DNA of 9,785 nucleotides, taken from assembly GCA_003560935.1 (NCBI GenBank), contig PWJF01000187.1, forward strand, positions 1 through 9,785, in the 5' to 3' direction. The notes beneath the pieces were generated by a model. It ran no database searches. It worked only from the letters and a program-made list of their open reading frames with translations, and was not told where the DNA came from. This document shows positions 1 to 6,137 of the stretch, one piece after another. The translations under genes were made by a program, and so were the position numbers. This stretch comes from Ignavibacteriales bacterium. Lineage in GTDB: Bacteria > Bacteroidota > Ignavibacteria > T3Sed10-11. How positions within the stretch are numbered: position 1 is the stretch's first letter; the number at the start of each line of letters is the position of its first letter.

Positions 1-78
1 TTAAATATCGGATAAAGTATAATAAAATTCGATCTATAAATGTAACGAAATTCTTTATGTAATATTTAAATGCTTCTG

Positions 79-152
79 TACGCCCGTCAGGACTTGAACC
101 TGAAACCTACTGCTTAGAAGGCCGTTGCTCTATCCGATTGAGCTACGGGCGC
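79..152 (-). tRNA. tRNA-Arg (anticodon TCT)
   Basis: Reading the minus strand from 152, a full cloverleaf folds. The acceptor arm is GCGCCCG against CGGGCGT, closing with a G-T wobble at 1:72. The D arm is GCTC/GAGC. The anticodon loop is CTTCTAA with anticodon TCT at 118-116, which decodes AGA/AGG arginine codons. The T arm is TCAGG-TTCAAGT-CCTGA, and the discriminator base is A. The CCA end is not encoded, since CAG follows. The anticodon stem ACGGC/GCAGT has one G-A mismatch at the third pair (bases 123 and 111); the rest of the fold is intact. It lies 51 bases downstream of trmB on the same strand, so it may be co-transcribed or have its own promoter; a TATATA at 164-169 on the minus strand is a possible -10 box. 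No clear terminator is visible in 1-78. Confidence 0.95.
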
Positions 153-203
153 AAATTCCTGGTTATATACGAACATAAAATATAATCATTTAATTCGATA
201 TTT

Positions 204-848
204 TCAATCAAGGGTGAATCGAACATACTGTATGGCTTTACCCTCTTGAAGATGCCGCTCCTCGTATACGGTTTTTATCTTTACATCGTCTTCTACAGCC
301 GGGTCATCGTGCGTGTTTTTCGATATTAGTTGAATAGTCGCTTTTTCATTTTCAATAGTATTGATCGAAAAATCGAATAGTTTTTGATCGTCCGTTTTAA
401 GATGAAAAACACAATCCGATGTTATGAAATTCCGGTATATACCTAACATTTCCGGTGAGATCAGTCGTTTGTTGCTCTTGCTTGGTTTCGGGTACGGATC
501 GGGAAACGGGATCCAGATTTCGCCGACTTCGTCCGGTCCGAAATATTCGCCGAGCAATTCAATACGGGTGGTTATGAATGCAACATTCGTGAATTCCCGG
601 TCAAGAGCGCTCCGCGCGCCGTACCATACCCTCGCCCGTTTGTTATCCACCCCGATGTAATTGCGATTGGGATAACGGCTGGCAAGTTCGAGCGTCATGA
701 CACCCGCACCGCATCCGAGTTCAAGGGTAACGGGATTATTGTTTTTAAAGAACGTATTGCTCCAGTTACCGGCTATTGAGTCGGAGCGATAAATAACGTT
801 CGGGAATTTGTCGATCTCTGCGAATTTTTTCAGTTTGTTTCTGGGCAT
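204..848 (-). CDS. trmB: tRNA (guanine-N7-)-methyltransferase TrmB
   Basis: A cytosolic SAM-dependent enzyme that methylates G46 in the tRNA variable loop to m7G. The 214-residue length is normal for bacterial TrmB. Visible motifs, in order: the SAM-binding glycine loop LELGCGAG (residues 42-49), an acidic SAM contact in IGVDNK (65-70), the family loop PFPDPYPK (114-121) with the conserved Asp117 and a following KRLI, TDD at 152-154, and the C-terminal TVYEER...G signature (193-203). The loop differs from the usual PDPWPK/H form by having Tyr and then PSKSN in place of the basic KRH segment. The start is ATG at 848. No Shine-Dalgarno sequence precedes it, and a TATAAT box ends only about 10 bases upstream, so the mRNA may be nearly leaderless. 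It is divergent from the metal repressor gene. Functional assignment is firm; the start is likely. Confidence 0.95.
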   Translation of the reverse strand: MPRNKLKKFAEIDKFPNVIYRSDSIAGNWSNTFFKNNNPVTLELGCGAGVMTLELASRYPNRNYIGVDNKRARVWYGARSALDREFTNVAFITTRIELLGEYFGPDEVGEIWIPFPDPYPKPSKSNKRLISPEMLGIYRNFITSDCVFHLKTDDQKLFDFSINTIENEKATIQLISKNTHDDPAVEDDVKIKTVYEERHLQEGKAIQYVRFTLD

Positions 849-857
849 AGCGGTTCT

Positions 858-863
858 ATTATA
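858..863 (-). promoter_or_regulatory. Possible -10 box for trmB
   Basis: The minus strand reads TATAAT here, a perfect sigma-70 -10 match. It would start transcription at about 851, just before the trmB ATG at 848, giving an almost leaderless message. This agrees with the absence of a ribosome binding site there. No convincing -35 box sits 16-18 bases upstream, so the promoter is tentative. Confidence 0.35.
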
Positions 864-893
864 CTAAGAATTTGTCATTTTTTCATCTGGGGG

Positions 894-922
894 TTGATTG
901 TTTATTTCAGGATGAGTACATT
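894..922 (+). promoter_or_regulatory. Candidate promoter of the metal repressor/ATPase operon
   Basis: TTGATT (894-899) and TACATT (917-922) are separated by exactly 17 bases. Each matches the sigma-70 consensus at four of six positions. Transcription would begin near 929, inside the operator at 926-949, so a bound repressor would block RNA polymerase. The boxes alone are weak; spacing and operator position give the call its weight. Confidence 0.4.
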
Positions 923-925
923 TAC

Positions 926-949
926 ATACCTGAACATCTGTTCACATAT
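926..949 (+). promoter_or_regulatory. SmtB/CzrA-type operator (inverted repeat)
   Basis: The core is a perfect inverted repeat, TGAACA (931-936), spacer TC, TGTTCA (939-944). Extending to 11-base arms, ATACCTGAACA and the complement of the right arm, ATATGTGAACA, agree at 9 of 11 positions. SmtB-family zinc repressors (SmtB, ZiaR, CzrA, BxmR) are known to bind imperfect repeats built on TGAACA-N2-TGTTCA. The site lies 13 bases before the ATG at 963 of a repressor whose recognition helix closely resembles that of SmtB. Autoregulation by that repressor is therefore the natural reading; metal release would induce both genes. Confidence 0.75.
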
Positions 950-962
950 CGGTTATTATATC

Positions 963-1304
963 ATGGCTTATGCGAAAACAACTGGTAGAACGAGCTCCGG
1001 TACCGACCAAACCGGCGAGCTTTCTCAACGGCAGCTAGAGGATCTGGTCGAAACGTTTAAAGTATTGTCGGATCCGACGAGATTGAAAATTGCGATCACC
1101 CTCTCGAAGGCGGAGATGTGCGTACATGATATTGCCGGTGAGGCGGATATCAGCGAATCGGCGGCGTCGCATCAGCTGCGCATTCTACGCAGTCTCCGTC
1201 TGGTTAAACACCGCCGCGAAGGGAAGCAGATATTTTATTCACTCGATGATCACCACATCGAAAAATTGATACATGTTGCAACGGAACATATTGCGGAACG
1301 ATAA
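963..1304 (+). CDS. ArsR-family zinc-responsive repressor (SmtB/CzrA type)
   Basis: A winged-helix dimer that binds operator DNA when metal-free and lets go when zinc (or Co/Cd) binds. With ATG at 963 the protein has 113 residues. The DNA-reading helix is SESAASHQLRILRSLRLV, very close to SmtB, followed by the wing HRREGKQIFYSL. The C-terminal helix has DHHIEKLIHVATEHIAE; Asp96, His98, His109 and Glu112 fall exactly on the four alpha-5 zinc ligands of SmtB. Cys53 in EMCVHD matches the conserved alpha-3 cysteine, but no N-terminal cysteine partner is present, so an alpha-3N (CadC-type) site is unlikely. The frame is open back to TTG 894 and ATG 912, and those starts would add a Cys-x-His. I prefer 963 because the operator at 926-949 would otherwise lie inside the coding region. 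The stop is 10 bases before the ATPase start, so the two genes form an operon. Confidence 0.93.
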   Translation: MAYAKTTGRTSSGTDQTGELSQRQLEDLVETFKVLSDPTRLKIAITLSKAEMCVHDIAGEADISESAASHQLRILRSLRLVKHRREGKQIFYSLDDHHIEKLIHVATEHIAER

Positions 1305-1305
1305 C

Positions 1306-1309
1306 AAGG
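1306..1309 (+). promoter_or_regulatory. Ribosome binding site fixing the ATPase start
   Basis: AAGG lies five bases before ATG 1315, immediately after the repressor's TAA. The in-frame ATG at 1273, inside the repressor gene, has no comparable site and would add 14 unlikely residues. This favours 1315. Confidence 0.6.
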
Positions 1310-1314
1310 TTACT

Positions 1315-3444
1315 ATGCCTGAGAAGGAAAAAGAGAAAAGAAGGAAACCGTATTCTACATTTCTGGTAAAAGGGATGTGCTGCAGCGACGAGGAGATGAT
1401 TCTGCGAAAGCGTCTTTCAAAACTATCTCATGTACATGATTTGAAATTCAATCTCGTCGCGCAGAAGTTGTATGTTCAACATTCAACAACGGATGAACGC
1501 ATCCTGAAAGAAATATCGGCGGCGGGTTTTAAAGTGAATACAACGAATACCTTACTCGAAGATCGATCGTTTTATGAAAGATACGGACCGATGCTTTTTA
1601 CGGTTGCATCGGGTCTGTTCTGGGCCGGCGGTCTTATTGCGCAGTATGCATTGAGCGCGGAACCGAATGCAACCGTTCCATTATTCGTGTTCGCTATCGT
1701 ATCCGGCGGCTGGCGGATCGCCAAAAAAGGATTATATGCTATCCGCACATTCTCTCTCGATATGAATGCATTGATGACGATCGCGATCACCGGGGCAATG
1801 GCAATCGGTGAATGGACTGAGGCGGCAACCGTTGTATTCCTGTTCTCGCTTGCACTGCTGCTCGAAACGATCAGTACGGGGCGTGCACGTAAGGCGATCC
1901 GCTCGCTTATGGACTTAACGCCTCCTGCGGCACGGGTAAAGCGCGGGGCAATTGAAGAGAACATACCCGTTCAGGATGTACGGGCGGGAGAGACGATTGT
2001 CATAAAACCGGGAGACAGGATTCCGCTCGACGGAGAGGTAATCGACGGCCAATCGTCGGTCAACCAGGCGCCGATTACCGGTGAATCCCGGCCCGTAGAA
2101 AAGAAGCAGGGTGAACAGGTTTTTGCAGGGACGATAAACTTGCGCGGAATGCTTGAAGTACGCGTCACGGCGACATCGGAGCATACGACACTTGCACATA
2201 TTATCCATCTTGTCGAAGAGGCGCAAAGTAAACGGGCGCCGGCGCAGCAATTTGTCGATAAATTTGCGAGGATATATACGCCGGCTGTATTGATACTTGC
2301 GATTGTCGTCGCCGCATTTCCGCCGCTGGTACTCGGACTACCGTTCACGGAATGGTTTTACCGCGCGCTCGTCCTTCTCGTGATCGCCTGTCCGTGCGCG
2401 CTGGTGATATCGACGCCGGTGACGCTTGTCAGCGCGTTGACCAATGCCGCACGCAACGGTATCCTCATAAAGGGTGGAGTATATCTTGAAACGCTGGCTT
2501 CGATACGTACCTTCGTGTTCGATAAGACCGGGACATTGACCGAGGGAAATACACGTATCACCGATATCGTTCCCGTGAATACGTTATCGAGGAAAGATAT
2601 CCTGACGATAGCGGCATCGCTTGAGCGCTACTCAGAACATCACATCGCAGGAGCGATCATGCGAACTGCGTTTGATGAGAACATTCCGGTGGATAACGTC
2701 ACGATCGAAAAGTTTAAAGCAGTGACCGGAAAAGGTGTTACCGGCATCGTGAACGGAAAACAGTATGTGATCGGTAATCATACATTTTGCGAGCAGCAAG
2801 GAAAATGTTCCCCCGGGATCCATCGCGAGCTCGAACGGCTGGAGGGTGAAGGGAAGACGGTGTTGATCCTGTGGGATGAAGTCGAACCCGTGAGCGTCAT
2901 CGGTGTTGCGGATGAACTTCGTCCGGCAGCGCGCACGGCGATCGACCGGCTTCATTCCGAAGGTGTGAATGCGATAGTAATGTTAACGGGCGACAATGAA
3001 CAAACAGCGAAGGTTATAGCGCGCCGGTTGGGTATCGATTCGGTACGTGCGCATCTTCTTCCCGAAGATAAGCTTACCGCGATTGAAGAATTAAAATCGA
3101 AAGATAAAGTAGCGATGGTGGGGGACGGCATCAACGATGCCCCGGCTCTCGCCGCTGCGGATGTCGGCATCGCGATGGGAACCGCCGGCAGCGATACCGC
3201 GATCGAGACGGCGGATATCGCACTGATGGGCGACGACCTTGCGAAGCTTGCCTATCTGAAACGATTGAGCCGGACAACCGTGCGGGTTATCAAGCAGAAT
3301 ATTATACTGTCGATCGGGATTAAGCTGGTGTTTTTGATACTTGCCGTCCCCGGCTATGCGACATTGTGGATGGCGATCACTGCGGATGAAGGTGCGGCGT
3401 TGATCGTCATTGCGAACGGACTCCGCTTGCTGCGGATGAAGTGA
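1315..3444 (+). CDS. zntA: P1B-2-type Zn/Cd/Pb-exporting P-type ATPase (ZntA/CadA-like)
   Basis: An inner-membrane pump that uses ATP to expel zinc, cadmium or lead from the cytoplasm; 709 residues from ATG 1315. A ferredoxin-like metal-binding domain (about 14-78) carries GMCCSDE, with Cys22-Cys23-x-x-Glu26 replacing the usual CxxC. The same CCxxE arrangement is known from plant zinc ATPases of the HMA2/HMA4 type. Next come two early hydrophobic segments, the actuator loop TGES (255-258), the transport-site CPC (359-361), and the phosphorylated Asp403 in DKTGT. The nucleotide domain has SEHHIA (His442-His443), and TGDN (558-561) and GDGIND (603-608) follow. The last helices have Lys670 and Asp691 in DEGA, the charged pair characteristic of group P1B-2, which argues against copper. 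The HP motif reads His-His, so its proline is missing although the ATP-contacting histidine is present. The gene sits 10 bases after its probable zinc repressor and should be induced by metal. Confidence 0.95.
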   Translation: MPEKEKEKRRKPYSTFLVKGMCCSDEEMILRKRLSKLSHVHDLKFNLVAQKLYVQHSTTDERILKEISAAGFKVNTTNTLLEDRSFYERYGPMLFTVASGLFWAGGLIAQYALSAEPNATVPLFVFAIVSGGWRIAKKGLYAIRTFSLDMNALMTIAITGAMAIGEWTEAATVVFLFSLALLLETISTGRARKAIRSLMDLTPPAARVKRGAIEENIPVQDVRAGETIVIKPGDRIPLDGEVIDGQSSVNQAPITGESRPVEKKQGEQVFAGTINLRGMLEVRVTATSEHTTLAHIIHLVEEAQSKRAPAQQFVDKFARIYTPAVLILAIVVAAFPPLVLGLPFTEWFYRALVLLVIACPCALVISTPVTLVSALTNAARNGILIKGGVYLETLASIRTFVFDKTGTLTEGNTRITDIVPVNTLSRKDILTIAASLERYSEHHIAGAIMRTAFDENIPVDNVTIEKFKAVTGKGVTGIVNGKQYVIGNHTFCEQQGKCSPGIHRELERLEGEGKTVLILWDEVEPVSVIGVADELRPAARTAIDRLHSEGVNAIVMLTGDNEQTAKVIARRLGIDSVRAHLLPEDKLTAIEELKSKDKVAMVGDGINDAPALAAADVGIAMGTAGSDTAIETADIALMGDDLAKLAYLKRLSRTTVRVIKQNIILSIGIKLVFLILAVPGYATLWMAITADEGAALIVIANGLRLLRMK

Positions 3445-3455
3445 TATTGTGTAAG

Positions 3456-3493
3456 CGGTTAATGGGAATCGGCTAATGGTTTTTACCATTAAC
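3456..3493. repeat. Tandem repeat and hairpin between convergent genes
   Basis: Two imperfect 14-base units, CGGTTAATGGGAAT (3456-3469) and CGGCTAATGGTTTT (3470-3483), stand side by side. The second continues into a 7-bp hairpin, TAATGGT-TTTT-ACCATTA (3474-3491). The first unit's GTTAATGG (3458-3465) can alternatively pair with CCATTAAC (3486-3493). The position, in the 56-base gap between two convergent genes, suits a two-way transcription stop. However, neither strand has a run of T after the stem and the stem is AT-rich, so it is not a convincing intrinsic terminator. Confidence 0.45.
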
Positions 3494-3500
3494 AATCCTC

Positions 3501-4829
3501 TTATCTTACACGCCGTATCGTATAATCACCGCGCCGCTCGCCTGGCACAATGTGCCACCCTTCCTTCAATTCTAATACATAACCGTTGCCTTCAATTCTT
3601 CGTCCTCTGATGTTTGCCGGCGCCCCGACAATAACTGTGCTCCAGTCGTCACTCAGGAACGCTCCTTCTGATACTTTGAGAATACCCCATATATCGGACA
3701 ATTCCATCGTCGTATAGACGCGGCCGCGACCGTTGAGCGGGGTCACCGTCCGCGGATCGAATGAGATGAGTCGTTCCTCCAGTGGAATGATAAGACGCGG
3801 ACCGGTTATGAAACGGCTGCGGTATTCGGCAAGTGTCTGCTGTCTGTCCCGATCCCGTTCTGTTTCTGCTGCAATGATTCTTTCACCGTCATAGAGATGC
3901 GTCCGTATCTGTGCTTCGTCCGCAGGTGAGAAGGGAAGTTGAATACCGTAGCGGTTTTTAACGATGTCGGAAAGATGATCAAGGTGTGAGAATGAGCGCG
4001 TCCATCCGGAAGAAACCGCATCGAGCAGTATGCCGTAAGCGGGAGTTGTATGATACGCGAATGAACGCGTGTAGCTTTGCAATCTCTCCGCCCGTTGCAG
4101 TTTTTGTATTGCAAATTTTTTGCGGTCTTCTTCCGATGGAATTGCCAGCGCGAGTCCCGTATACTCGGCAAGTCCTTCGTGGTTTTCAAGCTGACGTTCC
4201 TGGTCGGCAGCGTGTGGATATATTGAGTGACGTTGTGTACGGAATACCAGCGCATCGCGGAGTGCTTCGCGTCGTTGATTACCTGTCTGGTTGAGCGCTT
4301 GCTGCAGTGCCCGCATCTCAAGCTGGAGCCAGATTCGTCCATCGCGGGAATCGAGATGATCGTTTGACGGGTTGGTGGCCGGAAATCCGACGTCATCCTG
4401 TATCCTGTGCCAGAGTTCATGTATGAAAAGAGAATTGCGGGAATATGGTTCTTCGGGTAACGGGGTTAGTATCATAGCCCACATGACGCCCGCCCATTCG
4501 ATGGCGGTATTGGCAGGCGGAATGTTATCCGGTAATCTTCCCGTGTAGACGTTACCGCGACGCATGAGCTTACCCTCACGATCAGGATAGTTTGCGACAA
4601 CCATGCGTGAATTCCGGTCGACAAGCAGTATCGGACCTTCAAGAGATTTACCCCACAAACGTCCCGCATCGCTTCGCACAAGCTGCTGTACCTCAGTGAA
4701 GTATCTCTGTGCAGCAGAATGATCGATCTGCGCATTGCTTGTGTGGAGGAAAAGATAGAGCACAGATAATATACAGAGGAGCGGTTTCATAAACTGATAA
4801 CTATCAACTGTTTTGCTTTCAAAAATCAT
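3501..4829 (-). CDS. Exported HExxH protein, putative zinc metallopeptidase, function unknown
   Basis: I do not recognise a named family. A signal peptide is clear: Met14-Lys, a hydrophobic run at 17-30, and a likely cut after SNA (Ala33). Mature residues would act in the periplasm or outside the cell. FIHELWHRIQ holds HExxH at 137-141, the zinc-binding motif of zincins. Downstream, ENHEGLAEYTG (215-225) supplies Glu218 and Glu222, either of which could be the third ligand in a gluzincin-like arrangement. Between them is an aromatic and acidic block, WLQLEMRALQQAL (167-179). The C-terminal third (about 345-442) looks beta-rich and has no motif known to me. The ATG at 4829 overlaps the stop of permease B as ATGA, which suggests translational coupling. 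The ATG at 4790 (429 residues) gives a more standard signal peptide, and neither has a Shine-Dalgarno sequence, so the start is unsettled. Peptidase activity is inferred only from the motif. Confidence 0.8.
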   Translation of the reverse strand: MIFESKTVDSYQFMKPLLCILSVLYLFLHTSNAQIDHSAAQRYFTEVQQLVRSDAGRLWGKSLEGPILLVDRNSRMVVANYPDREGKLMRRGNVYTGRLPDNIPPANTAIEWAGVMWAMILTPLPEEPYSRNSLFIHELWHRIQDDVGFPATNPSNDHLDSRDGRIWLQLEMRALQQALNQTGNQRREALRDALVFRTQRHSIYPHAADQERQLENHEGLAEYTGLALAIPSEEDRKKFAIQKLQRAERLQSYTRSFAYHTTPAYGILLDAVSSGWTRSFSHLDHLSDIVKNRYGIQLPFSPADEAQIRTHLYDGERIIAAETERDRDRQQTLAEYRSRFITGPRLIIPLEERLISFDPRTVTPLNGRGRVYTTMELSDIWGILKVSEGAFLSDDWSTVIVGAPANIRGRRIEGNGYVLELKEGWHIVPGERRGDYTIRRVR

Positions 4830-6052
4830 TCATACCGCAAGGCATCGATCGGATCGAGGTTCGCTGCTTTCCATGCCGGGTAGACTCCGAACACGATGCC
4901 GACGACCGAACAGATTATCAACCCGACCGCAGCCCAATCGTACGGGAAAATAGGGGGGATGGATAACCAAATTGCCAGTGCATTGCCGCCTATCACGCCG
5001 AGCGCAATACCCGCTATACCGCCGATCTGGCAGAGCACGATCGCTTCGAGGACGAACTGGCTCATGATATTGTTTTTACGAGCGCCGACAGCTTTGCGAA
5101 TACCTATTTCACGCGTTCGTTCGGTTACCGATACAAGCATGATGTTCATAATTCCGATACCGGCGGCGAACAGTGCAATAAAACTGATAAAACCTATCCC
5201 GGCACGGATAAGAAACGTTAACCTGTTAAATTCTTCGATGAGCGTATCGTTGGAAAATATTTCAAAATCGTCCGGTGCACCGGGAGGTACATGACGGGCA
5301 ACACGAAGAATGCCCCGTACTTCTTCTATTGCTTCATAATAGACATCGGCGCTTCGTGCCTGCACCATTACACCGAGTGTTCTTTCTTTTCCGTATAATT
5401 TGAAGAAGGATGTTATGGGAATTGCAACAAAATTGTCCTGATTCCCGCCGAGAAAACTACCCCGTTCCTCGAACAACCCGACAATTACAAAACGTTCTCC
5501 CTCGATTCGAATTTCTTTCCCGATTGGATAGCTGTAAGGAAATAATCGATCCGCAACGTTCTTTCCTATGACGGCTACGTTTATGGCAAATTCAATATCC
5601 TGTTCGATGAGTCCTCGCCCTTCCGCCACGTTCCAGTTGTTGGTAAATAATCCTTCGGGATTTTGGCCGGTAATAGCGACATTCGGATTTGTTTGGGCAT
5701 GTGCCGATGATACTATGCGACCCCCCCGCCATGCCTCAATACCGACTGCGCGCGCTAATTTGGATCGATCTTGTACAAGAAGGGCTTGTTGATAGTCAAT
5801 GTCGCGCCGCTGACGGTACTTTCGCCAATCGGTAGGGCCCATTTGCATTACCGGAAATTTCTGTACTTGAAAGGTATGTGCACCGAGTACCGTAAGTCCG
5901 CTCTCGATACTGTTTTGCATCACACGCATTGAGGTCATCACGGCGATAATCGAAAACACACCAATGGCGATGCCGAGCAATGTCAATATCGACCGAAGTT
6001 TGTTTGCTCTGATTGCCGCGAGCGCCATCCCTATGGATTCTTTTATTTGCAT
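4826..6052 (-). CDS. ABC transporter permease B, MacB/FtsX type
   Basis: A 408-residue inner-membrane subunit of a MacB-like transporter, which couples cytoplasmic ATP hydrolysis to movement of a substrate from the periplasm through a TolC channel. Topology fits the family: a first helix at about 21-42 after AAIRANKLRS, a large periplasmic domain (about 43-280), then three helices near 281-304, 330-355 and 372-392. The FtsX core signature GIGIMNIMLVSVTERTREIG spans about 298-317, followed by IRKAVGA. The ending YPAWKAANLDPIDALRYE is typical of the family. It has no nucleotide-binding domain of its own, unlike classical MacB. It follows permease A after 85 bases, and no Shine-Dalgarno sequence precedes its ATG. 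Both permeases share VQKFP just after the first helix and a W..YR.R.DI segment, so they probably arose by duplication and pair as a heterodimer. The substrate is unknown. Confidence 0.93.
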   Translation of the reverse strand: MQIKESIGMALAAIRANKLRSILTLLGIAIGVFSIIAVMTSMRVMQNSIESGLTVLGAHTFQVQKFPVMQMGPTDWRKYRQRRDIDYQQALLVQDRSKLARAVGIEAWRGGRIVSSAHAQTNPNVAITGQNPEGLFTNNWNVAEGRGLIEQDIEFAINVAVIGKNVADRLFPYSYPIGKEIRIEGERFVIVGLFEERGSFLGGNQDNFVAIPITSFFKLYGKERTLGVMVQARSADVYYEAIEEVRGILRVARHVPPGAPDDFEIFSNDTLIEEFNRLTFLIRAGIGFISFIALFAAGIGIMNIMLVSVTERTREIGIRKAVGARKNNIMSQFVLEAIVLCQIGGIAGIALGVIGGNALAIWLSIPPIFPYDWAAVGLIICSVVGIVFGVYPAWKAANLDPIDALRYE

Positions 6053-6137
6053 GTGGTATGTGGTTGTCGTTTTTGGTCTATTTTATAAACTTTTGTTAGA
6101 AATTACGACCTCTGTGCGCTTCCCCACCCCGCGCCGT

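Noticed and set aside
1273..1314. Earlier ATG for the metal ATPase, overlapping the repressor gene
   Set aside because: ATG 1315 has AAGG at good spacing, and the 14 extra residues do not look like part of the family.
3456..3493. Strong intrinsic terminator
   Set aside because: The hairpin is AT-rich with a short stem and is not followed by a run of T on either strand.
3091..3495. Minus-strand frame covering the 3' end of the metal ATPase and the intergenic hairpin
   Set aside because: It overlaps the GDGIND and final-helix coding region of the ATPase and shows no protein-like features.
3806..4420. 204-codon open frame on the minus strand in another frame of the HExxH gene
   Set aside because: The overlapping frame carries a signal peptide, HExxH and operon coupling; this one has a low-complexity basic composition, no motif, and is a shadow.
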